From contig JAZKGA010000001.1 of NCBI GenBank assembly GCA_040386235.1, forward strand, positions 620,001-684,000: 64,000 nucleotides of DNA, given 5' to 3'. Below the pieces are notes generated by a model that saw only the letters and a program-made list of their open reading frames with translations, was not told where the DNA came from and did not search any database. How positions within the stretch are numbered: the stretch's first letter is position 1; each line of letters begins with the position of its first letter. The position numbers were made by a program, and so were the translations under genes. Shown here one piece after another: positions 1 through 8,438 of the stretch. This DNA comes from JAZKGA01 sp040386235 (GTDB lineage Bacteria > Pseudomonadota > Alphaproteobacteria > Micavibrionales > Micavibrionaceae).

Positions 1-2
1 AC

Positions 3-1499
3 TACGAAGGGTCGTTAGCGGCTCTTATTATCTTTACCTGGGGCAAGAATCCTCTGGACCTGATCCATCCTGATGACATAGGCCGTTTTAAAAGCTGTTT
101 GAAATTGTTCGAAAATGGCGAAGTCACGGAATATAACAATACCTTCCGCGTCAAACATGCCCATGGACATTGGGTTTGGATTCACGCGCGCGGCAGCGGG
201 TTGTTCAACGAAGCAGATGGCGATCAGAAGCCCATCCGCTTGATTGGATCGCACACGGACATCACGGCGTCGAAACTGATGGAAGAACGCTTGCGCGCTG
301 AAAAAGAAGCGGCAGATAATTCCAGTAAGATGAAGATGGAATTCCTGTCGCATATGAGTCATGAAATCCGCACGCCGCTGACGACCATTAACGGCGCGGC
401 TGAGATATTGATGCGATCGGCGCACAATTTTGCTGAACGGGAACAGTCTATTATACGGACATTAAACGCCAGTACAGGTATGCTGCGCGAATTGATTAAC
501 GATATTCTTGATTTTTCACGCATTGAGAACGGCGAATTTGGTCTAACCTGCGAACCGATGAGTATTCATAATTTATTCGAGCAGGTTATTATTATTTTGT
601 CGGGCCAGGCCCAAGAAAAGAACCTGTCATTCCAAAGCCGTCACCATAATCTAAGCGACATTATTTTCGATGGCGATGAGGCGCGTATTCGCCAGATCCT
701 GCTGAATCTGGCTGGGAACGCTATCAAATTTACCGATATAGGTGGCGTTACAATCGTGCCAAGTATCAAGCTGATGGACAACCTACAGGCGGAATATCAG
801 CTGCATATTGACGTGATTGACACAGGTATTGGTATTTCCGAAAAAGATTTAACGCATATCTTTGATCGTTTTTATCAGGCCGACGGCACGATTTCGAAAA
901 AGTACCAGGGCACGGGCCTGGGCCTTGCTATTTCCCGCGGCCTGGCGGAAGCCATGGGTGGCCGCATCGAGGCGATCAGCACGCCTGGAACCGGCAGTAC
1001 ATTCACTTTTGTGTTGCCGATCAGGATTCTGAATCCTGACGTTTTGCATGAGATAGACGCTGCGCTTGCGGCCCCGCTTGTCCAGACACCAATACCTGAA
1101 GACAATGTGCCGGTTAAAAAAGGCAGCCCACGCTTGCTGTTGGTCGAAGACTATGAAGGGAACGTCCTGGTCATTACCTGTATGCTGGAAGATATGGGAT
1201 ACAAATGCGATGTGGCGGGTAATGGCCAGCAAGCGGTCGAGAAGGCCGCGAAGGTGCGCTATGACGCGATATTAATGGATATCCAGATGCCTATCATGGA
1301 CGGGCTATCCGCTACGGTTCAGATACGTAAGGCTGAGGCGGCGAAGCGGAAGCGGGGTGTCCCGATTATCGGCATGACAGCCCATGCGACCCAAATGGAC
1401 AAGGAAAAATGCCTGGCGGCCGGCATGGATTCATATATCTCAAAGCCGATTGACCGACCGCGGTTTGAACAGATTATCAAAGAATTCGTCAGTAAATAA
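3..1499 (+). CDS. Hybrid sensor histidine kinase/response regulator, 5'-truncated by window
   Basis: The frame is open to the left edge, so the true start lies upstream. Domain order seen: end of a PAS/PAC fold (HPDD near the start, then WVWIHARG and GSHTDIT), a HisKA dimerisation helix with the phospho-accepting His in SHEIRTPL (codon 360-362), a HATPase domain with N box (QILLNLAGNAIKF), DTGIGI and GTGLGLAI boxes, and a C-terminal receiver whose phospho-acceptor Asp lies in LMDIQMP (codon 1278-1280), followed by the conserved KPID Lys. It should autophosphorylate and pass phosphate to its own receiver, probably in a phosphorelay. The sensed signal and any membrane segment lie outside the window. 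No partner regulator is adjacent. The kinase call is firm; its pathway is unknown. Confidence 0.93.
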   Translation, partial: YEGSLAALIIFTWGKNPLDLIHPDDIGRFKSCLKLFENGEVTEYNNTFRVKHAHGHWVWIHARGSGLFNEADGDQKPIRLIGSHTDITASKLMEERLRAEKEAADNSSKMKMEFLSHMSHEIRTPLTTINGAAEILMRSAHNFAEREQSIIRTLNASTGMLRELINDILDFSRIENGEFGLTCEPMSIHNLFEQVIIILSGQAQEKNLSFQSRHHNLSDIIFDGDEARIRQILLNLAGNAIKFTDIGGVTIVPSIKLMDNLQAEYQLHIDVIDTGIGISEKDLTHIFDRFYQADGTISKKYQGTGLGLAISRGLAEAMGGRIEAISTPGTGSTFTFVLPIRILNPDVLHEIDAALAAPLVQTPIPEDNVPVKKGSPRLLLVEDYEGNVLVITCMLEDMGYKCDVAGNGQQAVEKAAKVRYDAILMDIQMPIMDGLSATVQIRKAEAAKRKRGVPIIGMTAHATQMDKEKCLAAGMDSYISKPIDRPRFEQIIKEFVSK

Positions 1500-1525
1500 G
1501 GAACCTTCCAGGCCCAGGCAGGGTT
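1500..1525 (+). promoter_or_regulatory. Candidate EcfG-type (general stress sigma) promoter
   Basis: GGAAC at 1500-1504 and GGTT at 1522-1525 are separated by 17 bases, close to the GGAAC-N16/17-CGTT consensus of alphaproteobacterial EcfG sigma factors. It sits just after the kinase stop and before the PH-domain/PRC/CsbD genes, families often under stress control. The assignment is inference; the -10 half is not exact. Confidence 0.3.
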
Positions 1526-1555
1526 GGTGATAAGTTAACCACCAAAGGGACCTGT

Positions 1556-2554
1556 ATGCCATATATCCAGAAAATTCTGTCCAAGGATGAAAAAATCGTT
1601 GGTGTCACAAATGTTCACTGGATTTATTTGGTGCAGGGGGCCTTGTTCTTTTTTGTGATGCATTTGATCGGTACAGCCCTGCAATGGATTTATCAATACG
1701 GTGTGGGGACCCTTTTCTCTGGTGGTATTTCAGGCCGTACAGCGGTGATGCTGCTGCAGATCGAGAATTACTTTTTGTATCCTTTCTGGTTACTGGGGGC
1801 CAGTTATCTGATCCCGATGGTGATCAAATATCTGACCACAGAAATCGGTCTGACCGACAAACGCTTGATTGAAAAGAACGGCTGGATTTCTGTTCAGATA
1901 AGTGAATTCGATGTGAAAGAGATTTACGGTGCGACTGTCGATACAGGCATGCTGGGCCGTATTTTTGGCTATGGATTTGTGCAGCTGGATTGCCGTTTTA
2001 TTAATGACATCACCACCGCAGCCATTCCCCATCCACATAAATTGGTCGGTGCAATAAATGATGTGCGCGAAAAAGTTATGGCGGGTATTCACGTATCCAA
2101 CAATGATACTGCGATGCAGGATATTGATGATGCATCTGCCCCGGCTTCTGACACACCACAAGAGGCGGAAAGGCCAGAATCGCTTACGCTGGATATCGCA
2201 ACGCCCGCACCCGATTTGGATGCGGATGGGAAGCTGGCAACACCAGAAGCGGACGCACTGGCTGCGGCCCCGCCTGCGGTGGCGACTGATCCAGTGGTAT
2301 CGGTGCAGGATATTAAAGATGCAATTGCTGCCGCCATTCCGCAGATTGCGCACAAAGTCGCAGAAGAATTAAGCCATGGGATGCCGCATGCGCCGGAGGC
2401 GGCGCCAAAGGCTGGCCCCGCGCCGTCCACGGCGGCGAAGGTAGATAGCAAGGCGGCGGAACAGGATATGGCGGATGAGCTGGCGATTAATTTCGACGAT
2501 GCATCATCGGTCCATGATTTAGGTGATGCTGGTCCCAAACCGATGCTGCAATAG
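1556..2554 (+). CDS. PH-domain (YdbS/bPH2-like) membrane protein with Ala/Pro-rich tail
   Basis: A 332-residue protein with an AAAGGGA ribosome site before the ATG. Two hydrophobic segments lie near residues 20-50 and 60-85 and are followed by a bacterial PH-like domain (LTDKRLIEKNGW through AINDVREKV, about residues 98-180), the arrangement of YdbS/YdbT-type membrane proteins. The last 150 residues are acidic, rich in Ala, Pro and Asp, and probably disordered, which is longer than usual for the family. It lies upstream of the PRC-barrel and CsbD genes and may share their control. The biochemical role of this family is not established; a membrane-organising role is only inferred. Confidence 0.75.
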   Translation: MPYIQKILSKDEKIVGVTNVHWIYLVQGALFFFVMHLIGTALQWIYQYGVGTLFSGGISGRTAVMLLQIENYFLYPFWLLGASYLIPMVIKYLTTEIGLTDKRLIEKNGWISVQISEFDVKEIYGATVDTGMLGRIFGYGFVQLDCRFINDITTAAIPHPHKLVGAINDVREKVMAGIHVSNNDTAMQDIDDASAPASDTPQEAERPESLTLDIATPAPDLDADGKLATPEADALAAAPPAVATDPVVSVQDIKDAIAAAIPQIAHKVAEELSHGMPHAPEAAPKAGPAPSTAAKVDSKAAEQDMADELAINFDDASSVHDLGDAGPKPMLQ

Positions 2555-2600
2555 TAAAGTGCAATAAAAAGGAACTTAATCGGTTTCTAGAAGTACGTGT

Positions 2601-2617
2601 CATGTCACGATGACATG
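2601..2617. promoter_or_regulatory. Perfect 7-bp inverted repeat upstream of PRC-barrel gene
   Basis: CATGTCA-CGA-TGACATG is a perfect dyad with a 3-base centre, 22 bases before the PRC-barrel start. It could be an operator or a short leader hairpin. No U-tract follows, so it is not a terminator. Confidence 0.35.
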
Positions 2618-2639
2618 ATGAAATAAAGGAGATTATACT

Positions 2640-3464
2640 ATGAACCGTACAATACTTACACTTGCTGCTGCAACGATGCTGGTTTCCAGTGCGCTGCCAG
2701 CTTTTGCTGAAACAAAGCAAACGACAACCAACAATTCCAATGAAAAACTGACGACCGAACAGGTCAAAAAAGATGCCAAGGAAGCGTGGAGCGACCTGAA
2801 AGGCGCGACAAAAGAAGCTGGCCGTGAAATCGAAGCTCTGTTCTTGGGTGAAGATGAAAACGTCCCGCCGAAAAGCACAATGTACAAATCTGTCTCCTCG
2901 GCCTCTGGCTTGCTGGGTACATATGTTAACGGCTTTAACAACAAAAAAGTCGGTAAGCTGAAAGATATTATTGTTGATGGTGATGGCATGGCAACGCACG
3001 CTATTGTCGCTGACAACGATATTCCTGGTTTTGAAGGTAAACTGGTTGCTGTGCCTTACACAAGCGTGTTCCAAAGCACTGCAACGGGTGACATCAGCGC
3101 CGCGCTGAGTGAAGCGGCTATCGAAGGCGCACGTGAGTTTTCTTACACGCCATCAAGCGGCAAGAATGTTGTCGTACTGCCAGCCGGTCATTACAGCGTT
3201 GTTGAAATTCTGGACGGTGATGTCCTGAATGCTGGTGGCGAAGATGTCGGCTCAGTCGATGACTTGTATTTCAAAGGCGGCAAAGCGGACACCGTTATTG
3301 TCGGATTTGATAAAGTCATGGGCATGGGCGGTAAAGATGTTGCAGCCTTTGTTGGCCCAACAACGTTCGTACCAGGTGATGAAGCGGATGATGATGTCGA
3401 TGTAAAACTGTCGGCAAAACAAAGCGCAACATTTGCCAAGTACAAAAAGAACGTCAACAAGTAA
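2640..3464 (+). CDS. Secreted PRC-barrel domain protein
   Basis: 274 residues, with AAGGAG 8 bases before the ATG. A clear Sec signal peptide (residues 1-23, cleavage after AFA) predicts a periplasmic protein. A charged helical stretch (about 30-75) is followed by a PRC-barrel-like segment around residues 95-145 (VGKLKDIIVDGDGMATHAIV) and a second similar unit near 200-230 (DVGSVDDLYFKGGKADTVIVG). PRC-barrel proteins of this type recur in alphaproteobacterial envelope and stress clusters. Here it is followed at 24 bases by CsbD, and the two probably form a transcription unit ending at the terminator after csbD. The ligand or partner is unknown. Confidence 0.82.
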   Translation: MNRTILTLAAATMLVSSALPAFAETKQTTTNNSNEKLTTEQVKKDAKEAWSDLKGATKEAGREIEALFLGEDENVPPKSTMYKSVSSASGLLGTYVNGFNNKKVGKLKDIIVDGDGMATHAIVADNDIPGFEGKLVAVPYTSVFQSTATGDISAALSEAAIEGAREFSYTPSSGKNVVVLPAGHYSVVEILDGDVLNAGGEDVGSVDDLYFKGGKADTVIVGFDKVMGMGGKDVAAFVGPTTFVPGDEADDDVDVKLSAKQSATFAKYKKNVNK

Positions 3465-3488
3465 GTTTTTCAGAAAAGGAGAAAAGCG

Positions 3489-3710
3489 ATGAACAAGGAT
3501 ATTTTCGAAGGTAACTGGAAAATGCTGAAAGGCGAAGTTCAGACACGTTGGGGCAAATTGACCGATGACGTTCTGGATCAAGTTGAAGGCAACCGTGAAA
3601 AACTGTCCGGCCTGATTCAAAAGAACTATGGCCTGGCGAAAGACGCAGCGGATCGCGAAATCAGCGAATGGGAAGAAACATCCCGCCGCAATCGCGACAA
3701 CGCAGCGTAA
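3489..3710 (+). CDS. CsbD family stress protein
   Basis: A 73-residue hydrophilic helical protein. The N-terminus (residues 1-22, with GNWKMLKGEVQTRWGKLTDD) carries the CsbD signature of WK-xLKGxxKxxWGKLTDD type. The ribosome site AAAAGGAG precedes the ATG. CsbD proteins are small, abundant general-stress proteins of unknown mechanism. Its position after the PRC-barrel gene and before a strong terminator suggests it is the last gene of the unit. Confidence 0.88.
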   Translation: MNKDIFEGNWKMLKGEVQTRWGKLTDDVLDQVEGNREKLSGLIQKNYGLAKDAADREISEWEETSRRNRDNAA

Positions 3711-3731
3711 TAAACGCAGCATACATCAGAA

Positions 3732-3756
3732 ACAGGGGCTTCGGCCCCTGTTTTTT
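3732..3756 (+). terminator. Rho-independent terminator after csbD
   Basis: ACAGGGGC-TTCG-GCCCCTGT forms an 8-bp stem closed by a stable UUCG tetraloop, followed directly by a run of T. Confidence 0.92.
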
Positions 3757-3819
3757 GTGGGGCTTTTCTTTCGCGGGAAATCAGTTCCCTTTCGCATCTG
3801 TTCGTGGCAGAACAGAGAG

Positions 3820-4509
3820 ATGACGAACCTAACCGCCGCAAAACTTGATCCCAGCTGGTTAAATATCATTGGTCAGGAATTTGAAAAGCCGTACATGCAG
3901 GCGCTTAAAGTTTTTTTGGCGCAGGAAATGGCCGCCGGGGCAACGATATATCCGCGGGGCGGTGACATATTCAATGCGCTGAATACAACGCCTTTTGAAA
4001 AGGTTGACGTCGTTATTCTGGGGCAAGACCCTTATCATGGACCGGATCAGGCACATGGGCTGGCTTTTTCAGTGCGACAAGGCATTGCCTTGCCCCCCAG
4101 CCTGATGAATATTTACAAGGAAATTGCGCGCGAATACGGTGCCAAAATGCCACGTCAGGGTGATTTGACGGCTTGGGCGCGACAGGGCGTTCTGCTTTTG
4201 AATGCCACGCTGACAGTGCGTGCGGCGCAGGCGGGATCGCACCAAAAGCGTGGCTGGGAAGAATTTACGGATGCCATTATCCAGGCGATCAATGCCCATC
4301 GCCAGCATGTCGTCTTTATGTTGTGGGGATCGTATGCGCAGAAAAAAGGTGCCTTTATTGATCGCGCAAAGCATCTGGTTTTAGAGGCACCGCACCCATC
4401 GCCGTTATCCGCCCATCGCGGCTTTCTGGGGTGCGGACATTTCGCCCAGGCCAATACCTATTTAATGAAGCACAAACGCAAACCTATTGATTGGACACAG
4501 GTAGATTAA
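3820..4509 (+). CDS. ung: Uracil-DNA glycosylase, family 1
   Basis: 229 residues, usual for UNG. It removes uracil from DNA as the first step of base-excision repair. The water-activating motif GQDPYHG (catalytic Asp70) and the leucine-loop motif HPSPLS (His192) are both intact. The chosen ATG at 3820 follows AGAGAGATG; the frame is open further upstream, but that extension overlaps the csbD terminator and has no similarity. The stop overlaps the next gene's ATG (TAATG), so translation of the two genes is probably coupled. Confidence 0.96.
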   Translation: MTNLTAAKLDPSWLNIIGQEFEKPYMQALKVFLAQEMAAGATIYPRGGDIFNALNTTPFEKVDVVILGQDPYHGPDQAHGLAFSVRQGIALPPSLMNIYKEIAREYGAKMPRQGDLTAWARQGVLLLNATLTVRAAQAGSHQKRGWEEFTDAIIQAINAHRQHVVFMLWGSYAQKKGAFIDRAKHLVLEAPHPSPLSAHRGFLGCGHFAQANTYLMKHKRKPIDWTQVD

Positions 4510-4886
4510 TGACACACGCAAAGCATTCCGTTGCGATATACGGTATCAAGAACTGTGACACGATGAAAAAGGCTTTTCAATGGCTTGACCAGCATCACGT
4601 CAGCTATGTGTTTCATGACTATAAAAAAGCAGGCGTAGATACTGAAATCTTGCACCTGGCGATGGAACAACACGGGTGGGAAAAGGTCCTTAATCGCAAC
4701 GGCACAAGCTGGCGCAGTTTGCCTGATAATGTCAGGGACACGATGGACGCGTCACGCGCTGTAAAGGCGGCTCTTGAAAATCCATCCTTGATCCGCCGAC
4801 CATTAATGGTAAAGGACGGCAGTGTTCATTTTGGTTTTGATGCGGATAAATACACGATGATTTTCCCTGATATGTGGGCGGTGTAA
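4509..4886 (+). CDS. ArsC/Spx superfamily protein (YffB-like)
   Basis: 125 residues starting inside the ung stop (TAATG). The thioredoxin-like N-terminus has YGIKNCDTMKKA, matching the YffB subgroup of the ArsC family, with one active-site Cys at about residue 15 and the conserved RRPL near residue 97 (cis-Pro region). YffB-type proteins are thought to be glutathione-dependent thiol reductases; arsenate reduction is not implied. It is translationally linked to ung and is followed 2 bases later by the HMA-MauE gene. Confidence 0.85.
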   Translation: MTHAKHSVAIYGIKNCDTMKKAFQWLDQHHVSYVFHDYKKAGVDTEILHLAMEQHGWEKVLNRNGTSWRSLPDNVRDTMDASRAVKAALENPSLIRRPLMVKDGSVHFGFDADKYTMIFPDMWAV

Positions 4887-4887
4887 C

Positions 4888-5568
4888 ATGGTGCATACAT
4901 ATAAAATTGCGGGCATGCATTGCGGATCATGCGTTGCAAAGATATCGCAAGCTTTTGATGCGGCGGGTGTTGACGCAGACGTAACGCTGCAACCGCCGCA
5001 GGTCAAGACATCCCTTTCTGATGTGTCCCGGGTGGAGGCGATTGTGGCGCAAGCCGGAGCGTATTCTGTCACGTCAATTGCCGCGCATGCAGCACAAAAA
5101 AGCTGGCTTGCAACCTACTACCCCTTATTGCTTATTTTCCTTTTGATCGCCCTGGTGTCCTTACGCGATGCAGGTGATATCCATGGCTGGATGCTGCATT
5201 TCATGGCCGGGTTTTTTATCGTTTTTGGCTTTTTTAAATTGCTGGATTTAGAAGGGTTTAAAACCGCCTATAGCGGCTATGATCTGCTGGCGAAACGTGC
5301 GCCTTATTACGGATATGTGTATCCGTTTCTAGAGGTCGGGTTAGGGTTTGCCTTTCTGTTCCAATATGAATTGAAGGCGGCGTTATGGGCCTCGATTATT
5401 TTAATGACGTTTGGCAGTTTTGGCGTTATCGCCGCCCTGCTGCAAAAACGCCAGATACGATGTGCGTGTTTGGGTACGGTTCTGAATCTGCCCATGTCCA
5501 CCATTACCCTGGTCGAAGATTTGGGGATGGTTGCGATGTCCGGGGTGATGCTGGCTGCGATGACTTAG
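4888..5568 (+). CDS. Heavy-metal-associated domain fused to a MauE-like membrane domain
   Basis: 226 residues, one base after the preceding gene. Residues 1-65 form an HMA domain with the metal-binding GMHCGSC (CxxC). The rest holds about four hydrophobic segments typical of MauE/DoxX-like membrane proteins, including GFFKLLDLEGF and a late CAC motif in IRCACLG. MauE-type proteins are implicated in disulfide or cofactor maturation; the HMA domain suggests handling of copper or a similar soft metal. The thiol-active neighbour upstream fits a redox/metal role, but the substrate is inferred. The fusion is known in proteobacteria, mostly as hypothetical proteins. Confidence 0.75.
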   Translation: MVHTYKIAGMHCGSCVAKISQAFDAAGVDADVTLQPPQVKTSLSDVSRVEAIVAQAGAYSVTSIAAHAAQKSWLATYYPLLLIFLLIALVSLRDAGDIHGWMLHFMAGFFIVFGFFKLLDLEGFKTAYSGYDLLAKRAPYYGYVYPFLEVGLGFAFLFQYELKAALWASIILMTFGSFGVIAALLQKRQIRCACLGTVLNLPMSTITLVEDLGMVAMSGVMLAAMT

Positions 5569-5723
5569 GCGCAGGCGCGGCGAAAGATAGAAACGACCGC
5601 CTCTCTCCTATCTATCCAGCGCCTTATTGTATTGGCGCGGGATACGGCCTTAAATAAAATACATTGATTGTTTGCTTTTTGCGGCGGTTTTGGCTACCAA
5701 GCTCACATGACTGAGAGCCCGCC

Positions 5724-7562
5724 GTGTTAACCATAGACAATCTATCCTATAAAATCGGTGGCCGTACCATTATCGAGGATGGCAACCTTGCCATTACAGA
5801 TGGCTGGAAAGTCGGGATTATCGGCGTGAATGGGGCCGGGAAATCCACGTTATTCAAGCTTATCAGCGGCGATCTGCACGCGGATGGCGGCACGATAAGC
5901 CTCAGCCAGCGGCAACGCATGGGCGTGGTGCGCCAGGATGTCCCGGAAACGGATGCCCCTTTGATTGACTTGGTCCTGGCCGCGCATGGGGAAATGGCCC
6001 AGTTGTGGCGGGACAGTGAAACTGAACAGGACCCTGATAAGGTGTCCGAGATTTATCAACGGCTGGCCGATCTTGATGCGTATGCCGCGCCGGCCAAGGC
6101 TGCGACCCTGTTAATGGGGCTTGGGTTTAAAGAGCATCAGTTACAAGAACCGTTTTCGTCCTTCAGTGGCGGCTGGCAAATGCGTGTGATGCTGGCAGCG
6201 GCCCTGTTTGTGGAGCCAGATATCCTGCTGCTTGATGAGCCGACCAACCACCTGGATCTTGAGGCTATTATGTGGCTGGAAAGCTATCTGGTCGCTTATC
6301 CGCACACATTACTGGTAATTTCACATGACCGTCAGTTGTTGAACAAATGCGTTGACCATATCGTCCATGTCGATAAGCAAAAGCTGACGCTTTACAGCGG
6401 GGATTACGACACGTTTGAGCGAGAACGGGCGATGCGCCTGGGCCTGCAACAGAAAATGCATGAGAAGCAGCAGGCCGAACGCGCGCATATTCAGCAATTC
6501 GTGGATCGGTTCAAGGCCAAGGCCAGCAAGGCACGCCAGGCGCAAAGCCGCGTCAAGGCCCTGGAAAGAATGGATATTGTCGATGCCGTTATTGCGGATC
6601 GCGCGGTGAAGTTTACCTTCCCGGATCCGGACAAAATTGCTTCCCCTATGATAACGCTGCATCACGCGGATGTGGGTTACACTGCGGGCGTCCCGATCCT
6701 GAAGCGCGTAAATGATAACATAGATAACGATGACCGGATCGCCTTGTTGGGGGCGAATGGGAACGGCAAATCCACGCTGATGAAATTGATTGCCGGAAAA
6801 CTGGGGATTATGGGCGGGAATATGTTCCGTTCGGGGAAGCTGCGTATCGGCTATTTCTCGCAACACCAGACGGAGGAGCTGGATGTCACGTCCACACCGT
6901 ATCTGGAGATGCAGAAATTGATGCTGAAAAAGTTTCCAGAGATTACCGAGCCGAAAATACGCGCCAAACTTGGCCAGTTCGGATTTTCGCGTGAGCTGTC
7001 GAATAACCTGATCGGGTCATTAAGCGGCGGTGAAAAAGCGCGTCTGTTATTCGCGTTTATGAGCTTTGATGCGCCACACCTGCTGTTGCTGGACGAACCG
7101 ACCAACCACCTGGATATTGAGGCGCGGGAAGCGCTGGTTCAGGCTCTGAATAATTATCAGGGCGCCATTATTATCGTCAGTCATGACCCGAATATGGTGG
7201 AACGTGTAGCGGATCGCCTGTGGCTTATTAAAGATGGCGCGGTACAAGATTTTGACGGCAATCTGGAAGATTACCGAAAATTTACCATTCAATCAGGCCG
7301 CGATGCCCGTAAGGCCGAAAAAAGTCAGAAGAAAACGACCATACCACCCGATAAATTATCGGCAAAGAAAATAGACTTGCGCGACGTTGAAACGGCGATG
7401 GAAGCTCTGACGGCTGATAAAGTACGCCTTGAAACCGCAATGGCCCATCCTGATTTTTATAAGGATTCAACGCAGGCCGCGCAGACACAAACACTGTATG
7501 CACGTGTGTGTCAGGACCTGGAAGCCAAAGAAGAATCCTGGCTTATCCAGCAAAGTGCCTAG
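5724..7562 (+). CDS. ABC-F family ATPase (YheS/Uup type)
   Basis: 612 residues, GTG start at 5724 beginning directly at MLTIDNL. Two ABC domains lack membrane segments: Walker A GVNGAGKST (residues 34-42) and GANGNGKST (about 350), signatures FSGGW and LSGGEKAR, and LLLDEPTNHLD twice. The basic linker between them (about 225-300, Lys/Arg/Gln-rich) is the ABC-F ribosome-interaction region, and a C-terminal coiled-coil stretch follows residue 530. ABC-F proteins act on the ribosome in translation control or rescue. The exact subfamily cannot be fixed by eye; YheS-like is most likely. It stands alone with short flanking gaps. Confidence 0.9.
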   Translation: MLTIDNLSYKIGGRTIIEDGNLAITDGWKVGIIGVNGAGKSTLFKLISGDLHADGGTISLSQRQRMGVVRQDVPETDAPLIDLVLAAHGEMAQLWRDSETEQDPDKVSEIYQRLADLDAYAAPAKAATLLMGLGFKEHQLQEPFSSFSGGWQMRVMLAAALFVEPDILLLDEPTNHLDLEAIMWLESYLVAYPHTLLVISHDRQLLNKCVDHIVHVDKQKLTLYSGDYDTFERERAMRLGLQQKMHEKQQAERAHIQQFVDRFKAKASKARQAQSRVKALERMDIVDAVIADRAVKFTFPDPDKIASPMITLHHADVGYTAGVPILKRVNDNIDNDDRIALLGANGNGKSTLMKLIAGKLGIMGGNMFRSGKLRIGYFSQHQTEELDVTSTPYLEMQKLMLKKFPEITEPKIRAKLGQFGFSRELSNNLIGSLSGGEKARLLFAFMSFDAPHLLLLDEPTNHLDIEAREALVQALNNYQGAIIIVSHDPNMVERVADRLWLIKDGAVQDFDGNLEDYRKFTIQSGRDARKAEKSQKKTTIPPDKLSAKKIDLRDVETAMEALTADKVRLETAMAHPDFYKDSTQAAQTQTLYARVCQDLEAKEESWLIQQSA

Positions 7563-7598
7563 AAAAGCTGTTGCTTAGGGCGGGAAGAATGATGCTAT

Positions 7599-7626
7599 TC
7601 ACCATGATGTGTCTCATGTATGGTGA
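7599..7626. promoter_or_regulatory. Inverted repeat upstream of the secreted repeat protein
   Basis: TCACCAT (7599-7605) and ATGGTGA (7620-7626) form a perfect 7-bp dyad with a 14-base loop between the ABC-F stop and the next start. It may be a hairpin or an operator; no U-tract follows. Confidence 0.3.
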
Positions 7627-7662
7627 TATTTCATTCAACATTTTATATGAATAAGGCTTTTC

Positions 7663-8118
7663 ATGACTCGTGCTTTTTTTAATTATGCCGCCCTCTCTTT
7701 GATTGCCGTGATGCATGTGTCACTTTCACACACCGCTATGGCGCAAACTGCGCCGCTATCAAAAGATACGGTCAATATAGAAGCCGTCCTGCTAAAAGCG
7801 CTGGATGATAAAGATTTCGATGTCCGTGAGGCCGCTGCCGGAAACGCAAGGGCAACACAGGCCGTCCTTTTAAAAGCGCTCGGCGATAAAGATTTTGATG
7901 TCCGTGAGGCTGCTGCCGGAAACGTGAAGGCAACAGAAGATACCCTTCTTAAAGCGCTTGACGATAAAGATTTTGATGTCCGTGAGGCCGCTGCTGGAAA
8001 TGCAAGTGCAACACAGGCCGTCCTTTTAAAAGCGCTTGACGATAAAGATTTTGATGTCCGTAAAGCCGCCGCAGGAAATGCAAGTGCAACACAGGCCGCC
8101 CCTTCTAAGGTAAGATAA
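7663..8118 (+). CDS. Secreted LRV/HEAT-like tandem-repeat protein
   Basis: 151 residues. A Sec signal peptide (about residues 1-28, AMA-Q cleavage) is followed by four near-identical 26-residue repeats from residue 41 with the core LLKALDDKDFDVREAAAGN. The D-x-D-x-x-VR-x-A-A-x-x-N pattern fits leucine-rich-repeat variant or HEAT-like helical repeats, which form protein-binding solenoids. The repeats are also close to identical as DNA (78-bp period), indicating recent tandem expansion. The protein is short for a solenoid and is probably periplasmic or exported. It is isolated, with no operon partner, and its target is unknown. Confidence 0.75.
   Translation: MTRAFFNYAALSLIAVMHVSLSHTAMAQTAPLSKDTVNIEAVLLKALDDKDFDVREAAAGNARATQAVLLKALGDKDFDVREAAAGNVKATEDTLLKALDDKDFDVREAAAGNASATQAVLLKALDDKDFDVRKAAAGNASATQAAPSKVR
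7783..8094 (+). repeat. Four tandem 78-bp coding repeats
   Basis: Units start at 7783, 7861, 7939 and 8017, each encoding 26 residues; most differences are silent or concern one or two residues. A partial fifth unit begins at 8095 (GCC) before the sequence diverges to the stop. Confidence 0.9.
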
Positions 8119-8198
8119 TAAATATTACGCCTCGTAAGGGTGTAAAATGTGGGCATGGCTTGAATTTACGCGTTATCAGGCCTGTCCATATTAAATAA

Positions 8199-8220
8199 AA
8201 GCCCCATGCGGGGCTTTTTG
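8199..8220. terminator. Bidirectional terminator between the repeat gene and tRNA-Tyr
   Basis: AAGCCCC-ATGC-GGGGCTT is followed by TTT on the plus strand and, read on the minus strand, by TTTTATTT. It can therefore end both the repeat gene and the tRNA-Tyr transcript. Confidence 0.85.
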
Positions 8221-8226
8221 ATAAAA

Positions 8227-8312
8227 TGGTGGTGGGGGTTGGATTTGAACCAACGTACTCTCTCGAGGGCAGATTTACAGTCTGCTGCCATTAACCACTC
8301 GGCCACCCCACC
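8227..8312 (-). tRNA. tRNA-Tyr (GTA), CCA encoded
   Basis: Read on the minus strand, the 7-bp acceptor GGTGGGG/CCCCACC, the D arm GCCGAGTGG, the anticodon loop CTGTAAA (GTA), a long class II variable arm and the T loop TTCAAAT give a complete 86-base tRNA including encoded CCA. Confidence 0.95.
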
Positions 8313-8438
8313 ACATCTGTCGTGTGGTCACCTAAAAACTGTATTTTACCCCTGGTGTCAAGTGCCTTTTGCCAAAAGGTATTATAGGTTGTGATCTGGT
8401 TACGCCTGCCGTATATAGAATGAAAACAGGAAGACATT

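Noticed and set aside
2089..2538. 149-residue minus-strand frame rich in Ala and Ser
   Set aside because: It is the shadow of the Ala/Pro-rich tail of the PH-domain gene, with no start signal.
7783..8094. CRISPR array
   Set aside because: The 78-bp repeats are contiguous, without spacers, and keep a reading frame.
7683..8156. 157-residue minus-strand frame with repeats
   Set aside because: It mirrors the 78-bp repeats of the secreted repeat protein, whose plus strand has a signal peptide and fitting repeat motif.
8206..8394. Plus-strand 62-residue frame over tRNA-Tyr
   Set aside because: It is the antisense of the tRNA (the DLNQRTLSRADLQSAAINHS-type artefact), with a terminator at its start.
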